Shown: positions 1 to 11,421 of the stretch, piece after piece
How positions within the stretch are numbered: position 1 is the first letter of the stretch
Layout: each line of letters begins with the position of its first letter
NCBI GenBank assembly: GCA_008477525.1
Contig: SPDT01000013.1
Span: forward strand, 1,473,501-1,537,500
Reading direction: 5' to 3'
Length of the DNA stretch: 64,000 nt
Source: Hypomyces perniciosus
Taxonomy: Eukaryota > Ascomycota > Sordariomycetes > Hypocreales > Hypocreaceae
Notes under the pieces: model-generated
Told to the model about the DNA's origin: nothing
The model's database searches: none
What the model saw: the letters and a program-made list of their open reading frames with translations, nothing else
Translations under genes and position numbers: made by a program

Positions 1-137
1 GTAATCACTGGAATCTTCATGATAGCTGTATCGAAAACCATCATCCTCTGTGATTCAAGTAGATGTCTTGATTCACAACTACATCCCCCAACTAAACAAA
101 TAATCACCAGGTCCGACTATACGAAGACCGTCATCCT

Positions 138-939
138 TCATTCTCGCAAGTTGGCGGCTGTCTTCTTCAGGTTCGTAGCCCATTCCTCCACTGTAATCAC
201 GTCGTCCACAATCGTGGGCCAAACAATCTCCACCGCAACATCTTTGAGCTGGATGCTAAATCCAGCGGTAGCATCGCCGCTATATGTGGATTAGTCCGTG
301 AATTCAATATGGATGACTGATATAAATGGACTTACATAATGGTGACATGGTATCCGCTTCATTCATACATTTGTCAGTTGTTGATTACCCAGTCCATGGA
401 ATTTTGCACTCACAGCTCAATGGCGTACCGAGCAGTTGTCTCCAAACATGTGTTTGCGACCATGCCAGCGCAAACAACATTGGTGATGTCGTGCTGACGT
501 AGTTGGTAATCAAGATCGGTGTTGGCGAACGAACTTCCTCAACTGTCAACAATTGCATATATGTTTCCCTCTCAAAAATACCGACTCACCTGCTATTCCA
601 GTGCCGTGATACGACAACATCACCGTTGCTTCGATCAGGGCCCATATCTTCATAGATTTGGGCCCCAAAACTCCCCAGCTTAAATGATCCCGTCTGCTGA
701 ATCCCGAGTTGACTTTTTGTCATATGGTTCCAGTCATTAAAGCCACCATCTTCGTACAACTGATGCTGACAGTAAAATATTGGAATATTCGCGTTTCTTG
801 CAATCTTGATCAAACTATGGATGTTCTTCACCGTATTGGTAGCTTCGAGGCTCTCTTTGAGCTTTGGATAAAGCTTCCCATCTGGGTGTAGGAATTCATT
901 AAGGGGGTCAATAAGGAGAACGGCTGTTTTGCCTGGCAT
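138..939 (-). CDS. Isochorismatase-like cysteine hydrolase
   Basis: Four exons (939-590, 533-414, 356-336, 279-138) join in frame to give about 210 residues, the usual size for this family. The family hydrolyses C-N or vinyl-ether bonds of small molecules such as nicotinamide-type amides, or isochorismate. The substrate cannot be told here. Visible features are the N-terminal LLIDPLNEF strand with the candidate catalytic Asp11, the HWNSSSFANTDLD block near 113-125, and the nucleophile loop GMVANTC with Cys146. The usual catalytic Lys position reads Ser-Arg-His, as in the subgroup that has SEHW there. The start is an ATG followed directly by the first beta strand. Exon 3 is only 21 nt, and two acceptors are AAG instead of CAG/TAG. 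No signal peptide, so probably cytosolic. Family is secure; exact exon ends are inferred. Confidence 0.85.
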
Positions 940-1563
940 TTCATGGACTGGTGACCTTTGGAGTTTAAAGCTATGAAAAAGAGGAAACTGAATTTAATGT
1001 AAGACTCCACTGCAGGAAATATTGGAGCTTAAATATAGAACGATATGGTAGAGTGTGTTGAACATTGTTCCACCCGACTCTCCAATTACATCATGATGTG
1101 ATGTGGCTTGCTTGATAATTAGAAAAGCTTCGAGGCTAGCGATGGCTTGCATGATACAGGTTTTGTCATTCAATAATGGTTCCCCAATCAAAATCCTGTC
1201 CGAACGCCAATGGCGTAGTTATTCTCTAATCTCGGCATTCGATGCAAAAGTATTCCCATTTTTCCCCTGAGCTCCTTATTGGGTTTACTCATTTAAGTGT
1301 TGAACAGTAACGAGATTGGACAGGCTGTAATGAAGATGAAGTGTACATGACATAATTAGAAAAGTACAAATAATCCTTCGGTAGTACATAGTTTATACTA
1401 CTCACAACTCAATAGGTTTCTGCGCATTCGCCTGCCTAATTCGATGGCCGTGCACGAATCAATTTGAGCTCAACTTGAGAGTTATTTGCATCTAACTATA
1501 AAATTCTATTCTAGGGGATGCATATTCGTAGTGGAAGGCCAGACCTGCTGAAACCATGGACCA
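940..1563. other. Intergenic region, no gene recognised
   Basis: This is the spacer between two minus-strand genes. It holds the upstream region of the isochorismatase-like gene and the downstream region of the hydrolase beyond it. Short open frames here show no family motif. I see no RNA gene or repeat. Confidence 0.6.
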
Positions 1564-2475
1564 CTATGTCTCATCAGAAGACACACCCGCCCTCCGATTC
1601 CAAGATGCTTCAATCGCACCCCAATATTGATCTGGGAACATTTGCATATGCCTCACATGTCCGCTGCCCTTGAAGACATCGGCGTCGACGTTATAGCCCC
1701 TGCTTTTCGCCTCTGCTATATGTGCCTCAATATCGTCGTAAAAAATCAGATCGTCCTCCTGACTATACAGGTATAGTTGTCGGGAGTTCTTGGTTTCGTA
1801 GGCCTCATCGATCACAGCTAAGACGCTGAAAGCTGGGGCACTCTGTCTTCCAATCAACCACTCAAGGAACCTATTTCCACAAAGGAAAGCAGCCCAGATT
1901 CCTTGTGTCACCACAAAGGGCCAGGGGAACCAAGCAGCGGTTCCTAATGCCATGGCGCGCGACCAGCGGTCCAGGTTTCGGCGTGTCATTACCACACTTC
2001 CAGGTGTAGAATCAAGGACTAGTAGATGGTGAGGCATTGGCTTGCCGAAAATTTCACGATATGCATTCAACGTGGCTGCGTAGTTGATACCCCCAGTATT
2101 GGACATGGTATGTACCAGGATGGAGTCTTCTTGACCCTCGTGTGACTCTATCGTCGTATTGGCTGAACGAGGGAATATAGCATCGATAACGGGCATCATT
2201 GCTTTAGTACGTTGTTCAAGAGTCGAGAACATGGCTGTTGCGATGGGTGCGAGCACAACGACCTGTGTCGACTTTGGGTAAAGATCTCTGTATCCATCTG
2301 CGTACTTGACCAAGTTCTTCGGTTGCCCATCTCCCCAACTAAAGATAATGACGACTCGAGGATGACGTTCATCTGCAGATGTCGAATCATCGCTGTCTAT
2401 CTTCTCTGGCTGACGAAGGAAGGCTTGATCCGAGAGGGCGGTGAAACCCGGAAATGGGGGCCCTTTTGCGACCAT
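1564..2475 (-). CDS. TMEM53/PaxU-like (DUF829) alpha/beta hydrolase
   Basis: An intronless frame of 303 residues starting at an ATG. Sequence features match the DUF829/TMEM53 family, whose fungal members include PaxU-type proteins often found near secondary-metabolite genes. The family has an alpha/beta-hydrolase fold. Visible landmarks are the first core strand VVIIFSWGDG (41-50), the nucleophile-elbow-like HTMSNTGG with Ser125, an acidic segment SQEDDLIF (238-245) that would hold the catalytic Asp, and SGHVRH (271-276) that would supply the His. The pattern Leu-Val-Leu-Asp-Ser-Thr-Pro-Gly near 152-159 is also typical. The substrate is unknown. There is no terpene cyclase or prenyltransferase nearby, so a role in indole-diterpene synthesis is not supported by context. 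No signal peptide. Confidence 0.85.
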   Translation of the reverse strand: MVAKGPPFPGFTALSDQAFLRQPEKIDSDDSTSADERHPRVVIIFSWGDGQPKNLVKYADGYRDLYPKSTQVVVLAPIATAMFSTLEQRTKAMMPVIDAIFPRSANTTIESHEGQEDSILVHTMSNTGGINYAATLNAYREIFGKPMPHHLLVLDSTPGSVVMTRRNLDRWSRAMALGTAAWFPWPFVVTQGIWAAFLCGNRFLEWLIGRQSAPAFSVLAVIDEAYETKNSRQLYLYSQEDDLIFYDDIEAHIAEAKSRGYNVDADVFKGSGHVRHMQMFPDQYWGAIEASWNRRAGVSSDET

Positions 2476-5400
2476 ATTTGTTGTGTGTAGGTAAGGAAAC
2501 TTTCAGATTGCTAAGGAAGAGTTGTAGCGTAGTTGCAATTTATCAATACGTGTATTTGGTAGATGGGTGCAAGACAACTCACAGACACAACGACCCCCAG
2601 CTCTTGATAAACATCGCGAACGGCTTTGTTGGGATAGGCCTAGTTCTGTTGGGTTGCGAGATGACCCGCTGTCTGGTGGGGACGCTCAGCAATCTCAAAA
2701 ATCTCAAAAAATCTCTGTACCTCGGCTTCCTAGCCAGTGAGATATAGCGAGAGCCTCAACTACAGAATACATAGACTAAATATGACTTCAACAAGCTGTA
2801 ATTAAACTCAGACACTAAAGATCCACAGATTTATAAGACGTATAGCATTCTTGTGAGGCATAAATAAAGGAACCCACGCTCTCCCGAGGCTCAATCAGCC
2901 TTAAAACAACCTGGAAGCATAAAATGCAGTTACTACTAAATATGGCTACTGGCTAATACTAGTAGTACCATGTACCTAGATAGATAACTATGTACGTCCT
3001 TCAGGGTGACAATTTTCACATGTTTACGCCAAGCCCTTCAACCGAGACTATCTTTTCCTAGTAGTATGCAGAGCTCGCAGATGATATCCAGAAAAGTATC
3101 ATCCTCCGACGCTAACAAGTCCCACTTTGCAATTGCCTCGTGTCGGCGGCCAATAATGATTTTCGCCGGGATAAGATGAACATGAATGTTGAGGAGTCTA
3201 TATTTGCCGCCTTTTGCTTTCATTGGGCTATTATAGGCAACTCTCTCCGTTTCTGTGGAAAATCCGAAATCTGTTTCATTGCCTGATGCCACTAAAGCTG
3301 GATGCATTCTATCTGTATGTATCAATACCCCTCAAAGCCATAATGCCTGCCAAATTGGTCTGTAATCTATATTTACTACGAAGAGACCAAAGCTCATCTG
3401 AAAATTGCGGTTAATTGCTTCATTCGAGTTGTAATTCGATAAAAATATTTAAGTTCGCATCGGAATCGAAGCTTTGATGACGATGTACAAATCCTGATTG
3501 ATTGGCATAATTTTCAGTCATGATACCTTCACGATCTTCGCCATGCTAGCTGTGTGTTTTTGTTTTCTGAGGAAACTTTCCTCTGGATCATAACACTTAC
3601 CTGTGTATATTCTTTTGCTCGGAACCAACAGTGTGTTCTCAGTCGTGAAGCCTGGAAACTTTCCACAATACAACTCTCCGTGAGAGCAGGTGGCCTGTAC
3701 ATAGGTACGACGTGATACCACAGGGGCAGCCAGAGGCATACCTGCTTTTATTTTAATTAATAACAAAGAAGGTGCATAAGTAGATATCAAGACGTATAAG
3801 CTAGCACGATTTTCGGAATGTTGAACGCGGAGCTGTGAACTGACCTCCGCATTACCTGATGACGTGGAGAATAAATAATTTGTAGGACCCCGGTGCTTTG
3901 CAAGGAGTGAAACCGAGTTACATAGATGCAAAAACGCTTTGCATGGCGTATAAGAAGTTGACATGACGCTCATTTTCCATCTTGATGTATACAATCTTTT
4001 GTAAGGTTGGGTAATATATCGATCTCCAACGAAGCATTGGGGAATCTAGCACTAAACGACTTTAAGCCTCGTAGCCGCTAATAGACCGCGAACGGCATGA
4101 GATAGACAGTGTCACAGGAAGCAGCCAGTCTGGACCCGGGGTACTCTTGAACTCATATCACTCTATCATAAATAGATCATGTAAGCCGGATGTAATTCGG
4201 GGTTCGACTTAGCTCAAGGTCCTCCTCTCTTCGGACTTTCGCCGGCATTTCAATTTCACTATATGACAATACATTCAGTATTAATATTAGCTGTAGAAAC
4301 CAATATCAATATCTGTGGTAGAAATGTGGGACGTAAGTGGTTATTTTACTAGGGTTTTGGTGACAGATTTCCTCTTGCGGGAGTAGATACATAAGATGCG
4401 CCAGCTTTTTGGGTCACCTATGAAACAAAACTACCGTAGAATTCAATCTCAGACGTTCCACTCGGCTGGATTATGCGAGAAGAATTAAAAATTACCAAGT
4501 GGGGGTGGATGAGCATTGATCTCTAAAGATAGCTCTCTTATGTGACGGACAGCAACTTATAAGGCCAAGTAACCTTCCTAGCATGCAAACTTACCAGATG
4601 TCTCGAGATGAATATTATGACCTAGAGGCTTGGGGAGTGCGACGTATTTCGTATGACCCACGGAAAATCCAGCAGCAGCGTGACAGTAGTGTCGACAAGA
4701 TGCATTCAAATCAAAGGCAATTCAGTGTCCTTAGCAATCACCCCTCTCTACTCAATATCTGTTGAAATAGTAGTCGAGTGTCCTTGCTAGAAGCAAAGAG
4801 TTTCTGAGACTGTGAGACGACTGGCTTAAAATATTATTAAAAGATTGATCGAGAATCATGACAAGTTGTCGTAACTCAGAAGCATTATCACGTCGAATAG
4901 CGTTACGAAGAATGATATCTGCGCTCAAAAGATTGGCGATAATTACTCAAATCCGTATTCAGGGACACACCACTTGTCAACTTCCCAACGGCTGGTTCTT
5001 GATTCACGGTAGCTTTGAGATCTTCGATGATGGCCGATATCTCAAACTGAAGCGTACCAACGGTATCACTATTAGGTCAATGCGAGAACTTCAACTCTCT
5101 TGTTCAGCAAGACCAATGGGCGCTTACTAAGAACGCGACCATGTGTTTGATGGGTTTGACGGTTCACTGATTGGCCCGAGCAACATATGTGTGGTTGGGG
5201 AAAGAGGGGACATCCATAAACAAGGTCAGAGGCCAGAGGAAGCTGAGGGTATACCTCGCTTTGGCTGTGTTCTTTGTCAGCTAAAATTTGCCCAGCCTTT
5301 GACATGCGTCGTGCCCAGAATTGACGAGCGAGGTTTGTTCAAAGAGAGCCACAGACGCCGCGGGAACCCGAGAGAAAGTAATTGTAAGCAGCAATCTCCA

Positions 5401-5674
5401 TAGATCCCTCAAACTCATAGCCCAAGCAAAAGGAGTTATTCTGTTCAAGATTACCTCCACATTATATCAATCACAGATCAACAGTATGAGGGCTCATAGG
5501 TGGATTGGAAATGATTGAATTCGACACTCTTGCTGATCCCAAGTTAGGTGGGAAAAGCTGCTGCCTAAATACACGAAAACTTGCTAACTAATTCATCATG
5601 ACCATCCAGATCTAGGAAATCTAGTTGTCATGATATCGTCATTGACTTACGGGTCCAGCTGTTGTTGCAAGTTA

Positions 5675-5713
5675 GTTGGGAATGAAGGAATGTTCGTTGG
5701 AATGAAGGAATGT
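5675..5713. repeat. Short tandem duplication (about 20-bp unit)
   Basis: The core GGAATGAAGGAATGT occurs twice in a row with about 20-bp periodicity, each copy preceded by GTTGG. Two copies only. No function is evident. Confidence 0.7.
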
Positions 5714-7459
5714 GCCGTGATGTGGAACTATCCGTTGTTAAGGTTGATACATTAGGTAGCAGCGTTGCAGCCCTCGGGGTGATTCACTGGGTTATGGGGT
5801 AGGACAGAGTCGCCATACATTCACAGCAGTTTGCGTACTTCATCTGACCAGGTGAACTGGGAGAAGAATTAACCCAGCGTCTAGAGTGTCCACGACCATG
5901 CTTATCAGGGCAACAAGTAGATGCAATCATACGATAAGTATTAAACTGGAAGAGAGGTAGCTGCAGAAAAGCTGAAGTCTTAAAGAGCTCTATTAAAAAT
6001 AGGTACTATGTAAGTGGATATTCACATGCGGGAAGGATAGTGTAGAGTCCATAATTACCCCACAAACTGAGTGCAATGTGGAGTACAAGGACGGAGGAAT
6101 AAGTGCTCCGTACGAATACGGGGCAAATAGCATGGTGAAATGTACGGAGTAGCCGGCGGATAACACAACTCCGGCTTTAACACAACAAGTAGCTCAGAAT
6201 GTGTCTGGGTGTATTTGGTACGAAAAACCCTATTTGCTATTAATAATAAACAAATTATTAACGGATCTTTCACACAAAAGCCGGCCGGTTTCGCACCCCG
6301 CATGCTTCTCTACCAAGTCCGCGGAAAGGACTTGCGATTTGATGCGATTATGCCTGGTTCTTTGCCAGAGTAAACTCCACTTTGTCGCCCATGAAAGCCT
6401 CGACGACAAAGACTTGATACTTTCAAGCCGCATCAGACTCGAATGTGCCTCATTTGCGTGTTTATGGCAATGCACCAAAGACAGGACATGGTCATCAGCC
6501 ACTTGTAAATTCCTACTGATCTTGTAGGGTTAGGTTGGGCGGATGACTCTGATGGTTTGACTAAAATATTACTATTTATGGAGTACGGAGTACCCTGGTA
6601 TGTACATAGTCCGTAGTGCTGTCATCGTTGTGCCACCCAGACGTGGCAGCAAACAAACAAGCGTATGCTGCTGCAGGAGAATTGGGCAGCTCAGTAATCA
6701 GCCCGGAAATGCAATTTCAAGCAATTTCGTTTTCAGTTGGGCAGGCATCGAGAGAATGATGATCGAGCTCATCTTATTATTAGTCGTGGCTTTCGGCCCT
6801 TGTCCGGGGGTGGGTGGATAGGTAGGGACCACAGGGCTGAAGGCAGTCAGCCACATCGTGAAGTCATAAGCAATGCCATTAATGTTTACTCGTATTTGGT
6901 CCAGGGGATGGGACCGGAAATGTTGGAATTTTGAAATACTAGCAATGAGCCTTAGCCGGCTATACGAAGCCGGGAGATTAATAGCTTGGGTGACTTATGA
7001 GGTGGTGAAGATATTTTTCAGCCACCGGCACACCATGACACATACTAGTCGTACTTTGGACGACCCATTTGACACGCTTTTCGGATCAGTCGGCCGGAGT
7101 GTGGCTTTGCTGGTAGCATTTATCAGCAGTAGCTCCGAGCCAAAATAAGCAAAGTGCCCAACTTGTTATGCCCCTCGATCCATATGTCCCCCTGATAATA
7201 ATACTACTGGGGTGCTAGTACTAGGACTAGCACCCATCTTCCTTGTTGAAAGCCCAATGTCAAACCTAAATATAGCACCAGCCAACAGCTTACAAACGTG
7301 CTCGGTAGTCTGGAGTTCCGGCAGCTTACCCAAATGGCTTGCTTGATGGAAACAATTGCAGCGCCGGAGAAAGGGCCGTCCGAATCAATAGGCGCCACGA
7401 AAAGTAGTACTACTCTGAACTTAGGTTTTCGCTGTTGATGCTGTCAGAAGAGAGCAGCG

Positions 7460-7468
7460 CTATATAAC
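7460..7468 (+). promoter_or_regulatory. TATA-box-like element
   Basis: CTATATAAC lies about 160 bp upstream of the start codon of the ferritin-like gene. The stretch between is C-rich and CAAC-rich, like a fungal 5' leader, so the element is placed to direct transcription from about 7490. Inferred from position only. Confidence 0.5.
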
Positions 7469-7619
7469 GACTGCCTATCCTCCTGCATTACTCTTCTTGC
7501 ACCATCATAACAACAGCCTCCAGCACTCATCCACACCCCAGCACAACCCAACCCAAATCGACGTCGAGTATCAGTTCGAATCCATTACAATTCCAAGCTC
7601 AGCAAAAAACACTATCAAC

Positions 7620-8790
7620 ATGACCAAGATTACCAAGGTCCTCGCCTCCGCTTTGGCTTTAGCCGGCGCCACATCTGCTCTGCCCGCCGCTGCTTCAGCA
7701 ACGACGTCCTCAGATGGCTTCCCCACCCCCAACGCTCAGCAATTGAAGAGCATCTCAGTTCAGGCTGCTGGCTCTCTGTCAAATGCTCCCCCGCCTGGCA
7801 AACTTGCCGACAGCACTCTGCAATCATTCCAAGTCATTGCCTTGAACGAGCAATTTGAGGTCGCCTTCTTCCAGTCCTTGCTTGCCAATGTCACCGGCGA
7901 CGTAGGGGGCTTTCGGTCTTGGCACAACTATCACAAATCAGATCTGGAGAAGATTCTCAAGACCGTTGTTGCTGTAAGTCAATATCCACGCGGACCAATC
8001 CAACCAACTATCAGGCTGACAAACCCTCCAGCAAGAAGAGCTTCATGCAATCAACGCCGTCGGTGTCTTGAACAAGTTCAAAAAGCTGGCTCCCCTGCCT
8101 TGCAAATACCATTTCCCCACCACCAACATTCGGGATGCCATCGGCCTTGCCTCGGCTTTCACGAGCCTCGTTGTTGGCGCTCTCCAGGATGTGAGCCAGG
8201 CTGCTGCTGTCAGCGGTGACAACGGCGTGGTCCGCGCTGTTGCTTCCGTCATCGGCCAGGAGGGTGAGCAGAATGGCCTTTACCGTCTACTTCTGGGCAG
8301 CATTCCCGCCGAAAAGCCCTTCCTGACCACTGCCGTTGGACCTTATGTCTTCTCCTATGTCGTCAACAACTTCATCGTCCCGGGCTCCTGCCCCTTCGAT
8401 CTCAATGCACTCGGTGTTCCCCTCTTCCCCTCGCTGGTCGTTCGGAATGCCATCAGGGGCTTCGAGGTGAAGCCTCAGGACCAGAACCTCCAGTTCACTG
8501 CCGACCTCAGCACCGCCACCGAAGCAAAGAAGTACCAGGGCGGTAACGGCAACGGTCTCTTCATCACCTATTTCAGCGGCCAGCTCCTGCCCATCAGTGT
8601 TCCTGTTGAGAAGGTCCAGTGGGACGGCAGCAAGATCACTTTCGAGGCCTCGTTCCCCTTCGAGGAGAACATCATGTTTGGAGCATCCTTTGCTGCCTTG
8701 ACTGTTGGCAACAACTTCACCAACCCCGATGCCGTTCCCGCTGCTACTCTCGCTGCGCCCGCCATCATCCAGGTCAACGACTACATCTAG
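7620..8790 (+). CDS. Secreted ferritin-like protein (LsdA/Rds1 type)
   Basis: Two exons (7620-7973, 8032-8790) with a 58-nt GTAAGT...CCAG intron give 370 residues. The ATG at 7620 opens a signal peptide (MTKITKVLASALALAGATSA, cleavage near 20). The first helical pair contains IALNEQFEVAFF, and the intron joins VVA to QEELHAINA. These Glu-containing helices match the ferritin-like fold of fungal LsdA (late sexual development) and Rds1 stress-response proteins. Further conserved stretches are PCKYHFPTTN, VIGQEGEQNG and NFIVPGSCPFDLN. Such proteins are secreted or wall-associated and respond to stress or development. Their enzymatic activity, if any, is not established. Codon use is strongly C-ending in exon 2, suggesting high expression. 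The nearest features are empty intergenic DNA on both sides. Confidence 0.88.
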
Positions 8791-9430
8791 GCGATGACTC
8801 TGCAAGAATTTGAATCTTGCTGATACCTAATGCTGATAGACGGGGGAAGATTAATAGGTTGCTCCGAAGTACATATGTTAGATACGTGCATATTCGCGAG
8901 ATTTGTTTTCCTTATGCTGCGATAGAACGATTAGACTCAGGATATTGAATCTTAGCGCTATTTTTTCTTTACAATTCTTCATCATCGGTGATACCTTATG
9001 CATTTGTGCAGGTTTCTACAGTTAATCCGCGCTGCCGTCAAAGCAAACGATCCAAATGATGCTCCATTGGTGCTTTGGTTGGCGTTGTGATCGTGAAATA
9101 CTTGCGAATGTGCTACATTTGGCAGCACTCGACCCCGTTTGACACTGGTGTTATATGTATTACCTAGCATGTACCGTGAATGAAATGTTCGACTGAGCTG
9201 CGGCCAATACTAAATATATAAGAATAGTACTCTGACAAGCGAAGCTCTTTGCAAAGAGGGACCGGAGAAGGGCCTGGCGATTGTGCGACTAAGCTGGCTT
9301 TTTGAAGGACAACTGGTCCGAACCAGAGACGAGACGAATCGAGAGCCTTAAAATCACTGTAGGCCAGACATTTGGTACATGACAGTGCTTGTTGTTTCTT
9401 CTAGCTTCTTTGGGGTTACCTCCCCTTCAT
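8791..9430. other. Intergenic region, no gene recognised
   Basis: Region downstream of the ferritin-like gene up to the transposon. Short frames on both strands carry no recognisable motif. Confidence 0.6.
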
Positions 9431-9854
9431 TACATTAATAAGGGTACGGCTAACAAGCATCCATCTCTGGCTATCAAGCATCCATAAAAAGCGGGCCAAA
9501 AAGCGCTAAGTACCGATTTCGGAAAAGGTGAATTGTTATTTCTTGATTTCCAAGTCGCATTTAGAGTAAATAAATGAATCAATATAGATTGCTAATGAGG
9601 ATTATTTTTCTTAATATAATAGAATATTTTACTAATCAAATTTAGTATATAAAAGTCTGCGGGTTAGGGTTAGCTACCGGGGGTCCGGGGGGCGGCGCGA
9701 GCCCCCGCATAGGGACATGTTATTGGTTAGGGCTAGGGTTTCTTTATCCGGTATCGGTAGGGTTAGGGTCACCAGCCACGTATCCACTATTTGGATGCTT
9801 GATACCTTAAGCCAGAGATGGATGCTTGTTAATAATAGCCGTACCCTACATTAA
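9431..9854. mobile_element. MITE-like non-autonomous DNA transposon with 8-bp TSD
   Basis: The element body is 9439-9846 (408 bp). The 8-mer TACATTAA sits at both edges (9431-9438 and 9847-9854), as expected for a hAT-type target duplication. The ends are inverted repeats: left GGGTACGGCTAACAAGCATC, right its reverse complement with two small insertions. The shared inverted block continues through CATCTCTGGC and TATCAAGCATCC, so each terminal repeat is roughly 55-65 bp. The interior has no open frame. It carries several TTAGGG-type units and a GC-rich hairpin-forming stretch (CCGGGGGTCCGGGGGG near 9679 facing CGAGCCCCCG). Superfamily assignment rests only on TSD length. Confidence 0.78.
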
Positions 9855-11421
9855 AGCCCCTCCTCAACGGGGGAAACATTCATCCGTCCCGAGCTCTCAT
9901 CGCTTTACGATACGAACGCCAAACATTATCGAGTCGCTCACCGATAGTACGAAAGGACTGCAGCTCATCAACCCAAGCGATCTAGTGAGAACCTAGATAG
10001 GTATATCACGGATCGTTCGGTCAAGGGAATTGTGGACTCGGTCATTCAGCATTTGGACAAGCCTGTGTTTTTACAATTACGCACTACGAAGTAGACAGTT
10101 AGCCGATACGAGGGACATGCAGTACAACTACTGCTTTTGTCTCCAACGGAATGGAGCGATGATATCGAATATACTCGATCAGACCTGAAGACGTATAGCC
10201 ACCGCTATCCTACACCGGAGGGCCATGGAGGTAATGACCGTCAAGTAGCATTTGCATCGGTCGATTACACTGACAAACGGGTGACAAAAAAGGAGGAACA
10301 GCAAAAGATACACATCTCATTAGACAGTTAGCTGATAGAGTATTAAGGGTTTTTCCTATTATATTGTATTATAATATAAACTCCAGCTACATAGAAGCTA
10401 TTTATAGCAATAGTAGTAATCTATTGCAATGAGAGTAATCTATTGCAACCAGGATAATATAGGGCAATTGGAGTCACTAGTTAATAATACAGTATTTACT
10501 TATATGTTTGCAGTCTCTCTTTTTGTTTTGTCGCCCGCTTGACTGGTAATTTCGGTCTCGGAATAACTAGTATCCGAGAAAATCGCCTACCCTATACACT
10601 GGATAAATTTGCCTACATATAATATAGTCAAATGATAAGACACAAAAGATCTTCTGGCCAGCATGACCCCCAGTGGGTGGATTGATTTGAAAGAAACTAA
10701 AAGCTAAAGGGAGACCTCCCTGCACTAGATACCCCCTCCCGGTCTCGGATTAATGTATTTTTCTTCCAAGATGCACTTCCCGCATCAAAGACCCCATAGA
10801 CAATATATACCCTATTATAGATACTACTATGTGTAGTTCCAAGTTAGCTAGTCATTTGTTTTATCTAGTTAAATGATTTGGTTGGGTAGCAGTAGTATTA
10901 CAGTTCACAGATAAACTATGTAAACAAATTACCGATGCACACTGTGGTTTGGTTATCATTGTCAGCCTCATAGGTAGGATTAGACATCATCAAATCGGAA
11001 ATAACTCTCAACAATTATCAGTAACGAAGAACAGTATCTTTCATAGTGTACCAACTTGTTAGGGGGCTTATCCAGGGCATGTTGAAGAATTTTTAGCCGA
11101 GCATCAATTTGTTTCTTACTCTCTCATCTCCATGATCCATCGAGCATGCCTCCCTTTAGCTTCATGCCTCCCTTTAGCTTCATGCCTCAGGCACTGACAG
11201 CCTGGCCATGACACTCAATTATGTCACGAGCATCATCATTTGTAGCCGATTAATCAGCCATTGAACTTCAACAACAGTAATCGAGATATATGGGGTATTA
11301 TTGCCGCTGTTTTTCAATGGGTAAGGCGAATACTGCCCGTATATGAGAGTGGGAGTCGATTGTTTGTTCGTCATCATCAGTGGACGCGCGCGTCAAAAAT
11401 GAGCTTCTCTTTGCCGCGGTA
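9855..11421. other. Intergenic region, no gene recognised
   Basis: About 1.6 kb between the transposon and the Zn2Cys6 gene. The part from 10340 to 11080 is AT-rich with long runs of TA and no coding signal. A short tandem repeat lies at 11145-11187. The last few hundred bases are the presumptive promoter of the downstream regulator. Confidence 0.55.
11145..11187. repeat. 18-bp tandem repeat, 2.4 copies
   Basis: The unit CATGCCTCCCTTTAGCTT is repeated perfectly twice and followed by a partial third copy CATGCCT. It lies about 240 bp upstream of the regulator start. Confidence 0.85.

Larger units (their letters stand above)
2476..7619. other. Gene-poor 5.1-kb region
   Basis: No gene is recognised with confidence. 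A minus-strand stretch near 3518-3750 could be two or three short exons (an ACACAG acceptor at about 3549 and GTAAGT just before it), with a Cys-containing peptide, but it matches no family I know and lacks a clear start. Frames at 4583-5130 look like chance. Palindromic TACGGAGTA-type motifs occur near 6110, 6145 and 6585. A short tandem repeat lies at 5675-5713. Base composition is mixed, without the extreme AT bias of the two repeat islands. Confidence 0.5.

Noticed and set aside
2454..2747. Plus-strand open frame overlapping the start of the PaxU-like gene
   Set aside because: Antisense to a well-supported gene and without motifs or good codon use.
3518..3994. 158-residue minus-strand frame, possibly a small Cys-containing protein
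   Set aside because: It contains plausible splice sites but no clear start, family or signal peptide. Support is too weak for a gene call.
8287..8805. 172-residue minus-strand frame inside the ferritin-like gene
   Set aside because: A shadow of the strongly GC3-biased coding strand of exon 2.
9655..9775. Telomere or ancient chromosome-end fusion
   Set aside because: Only a few TTAGGG units, not a continuous array, and they lie inside a bounded transposon-like element with its own target duplication.
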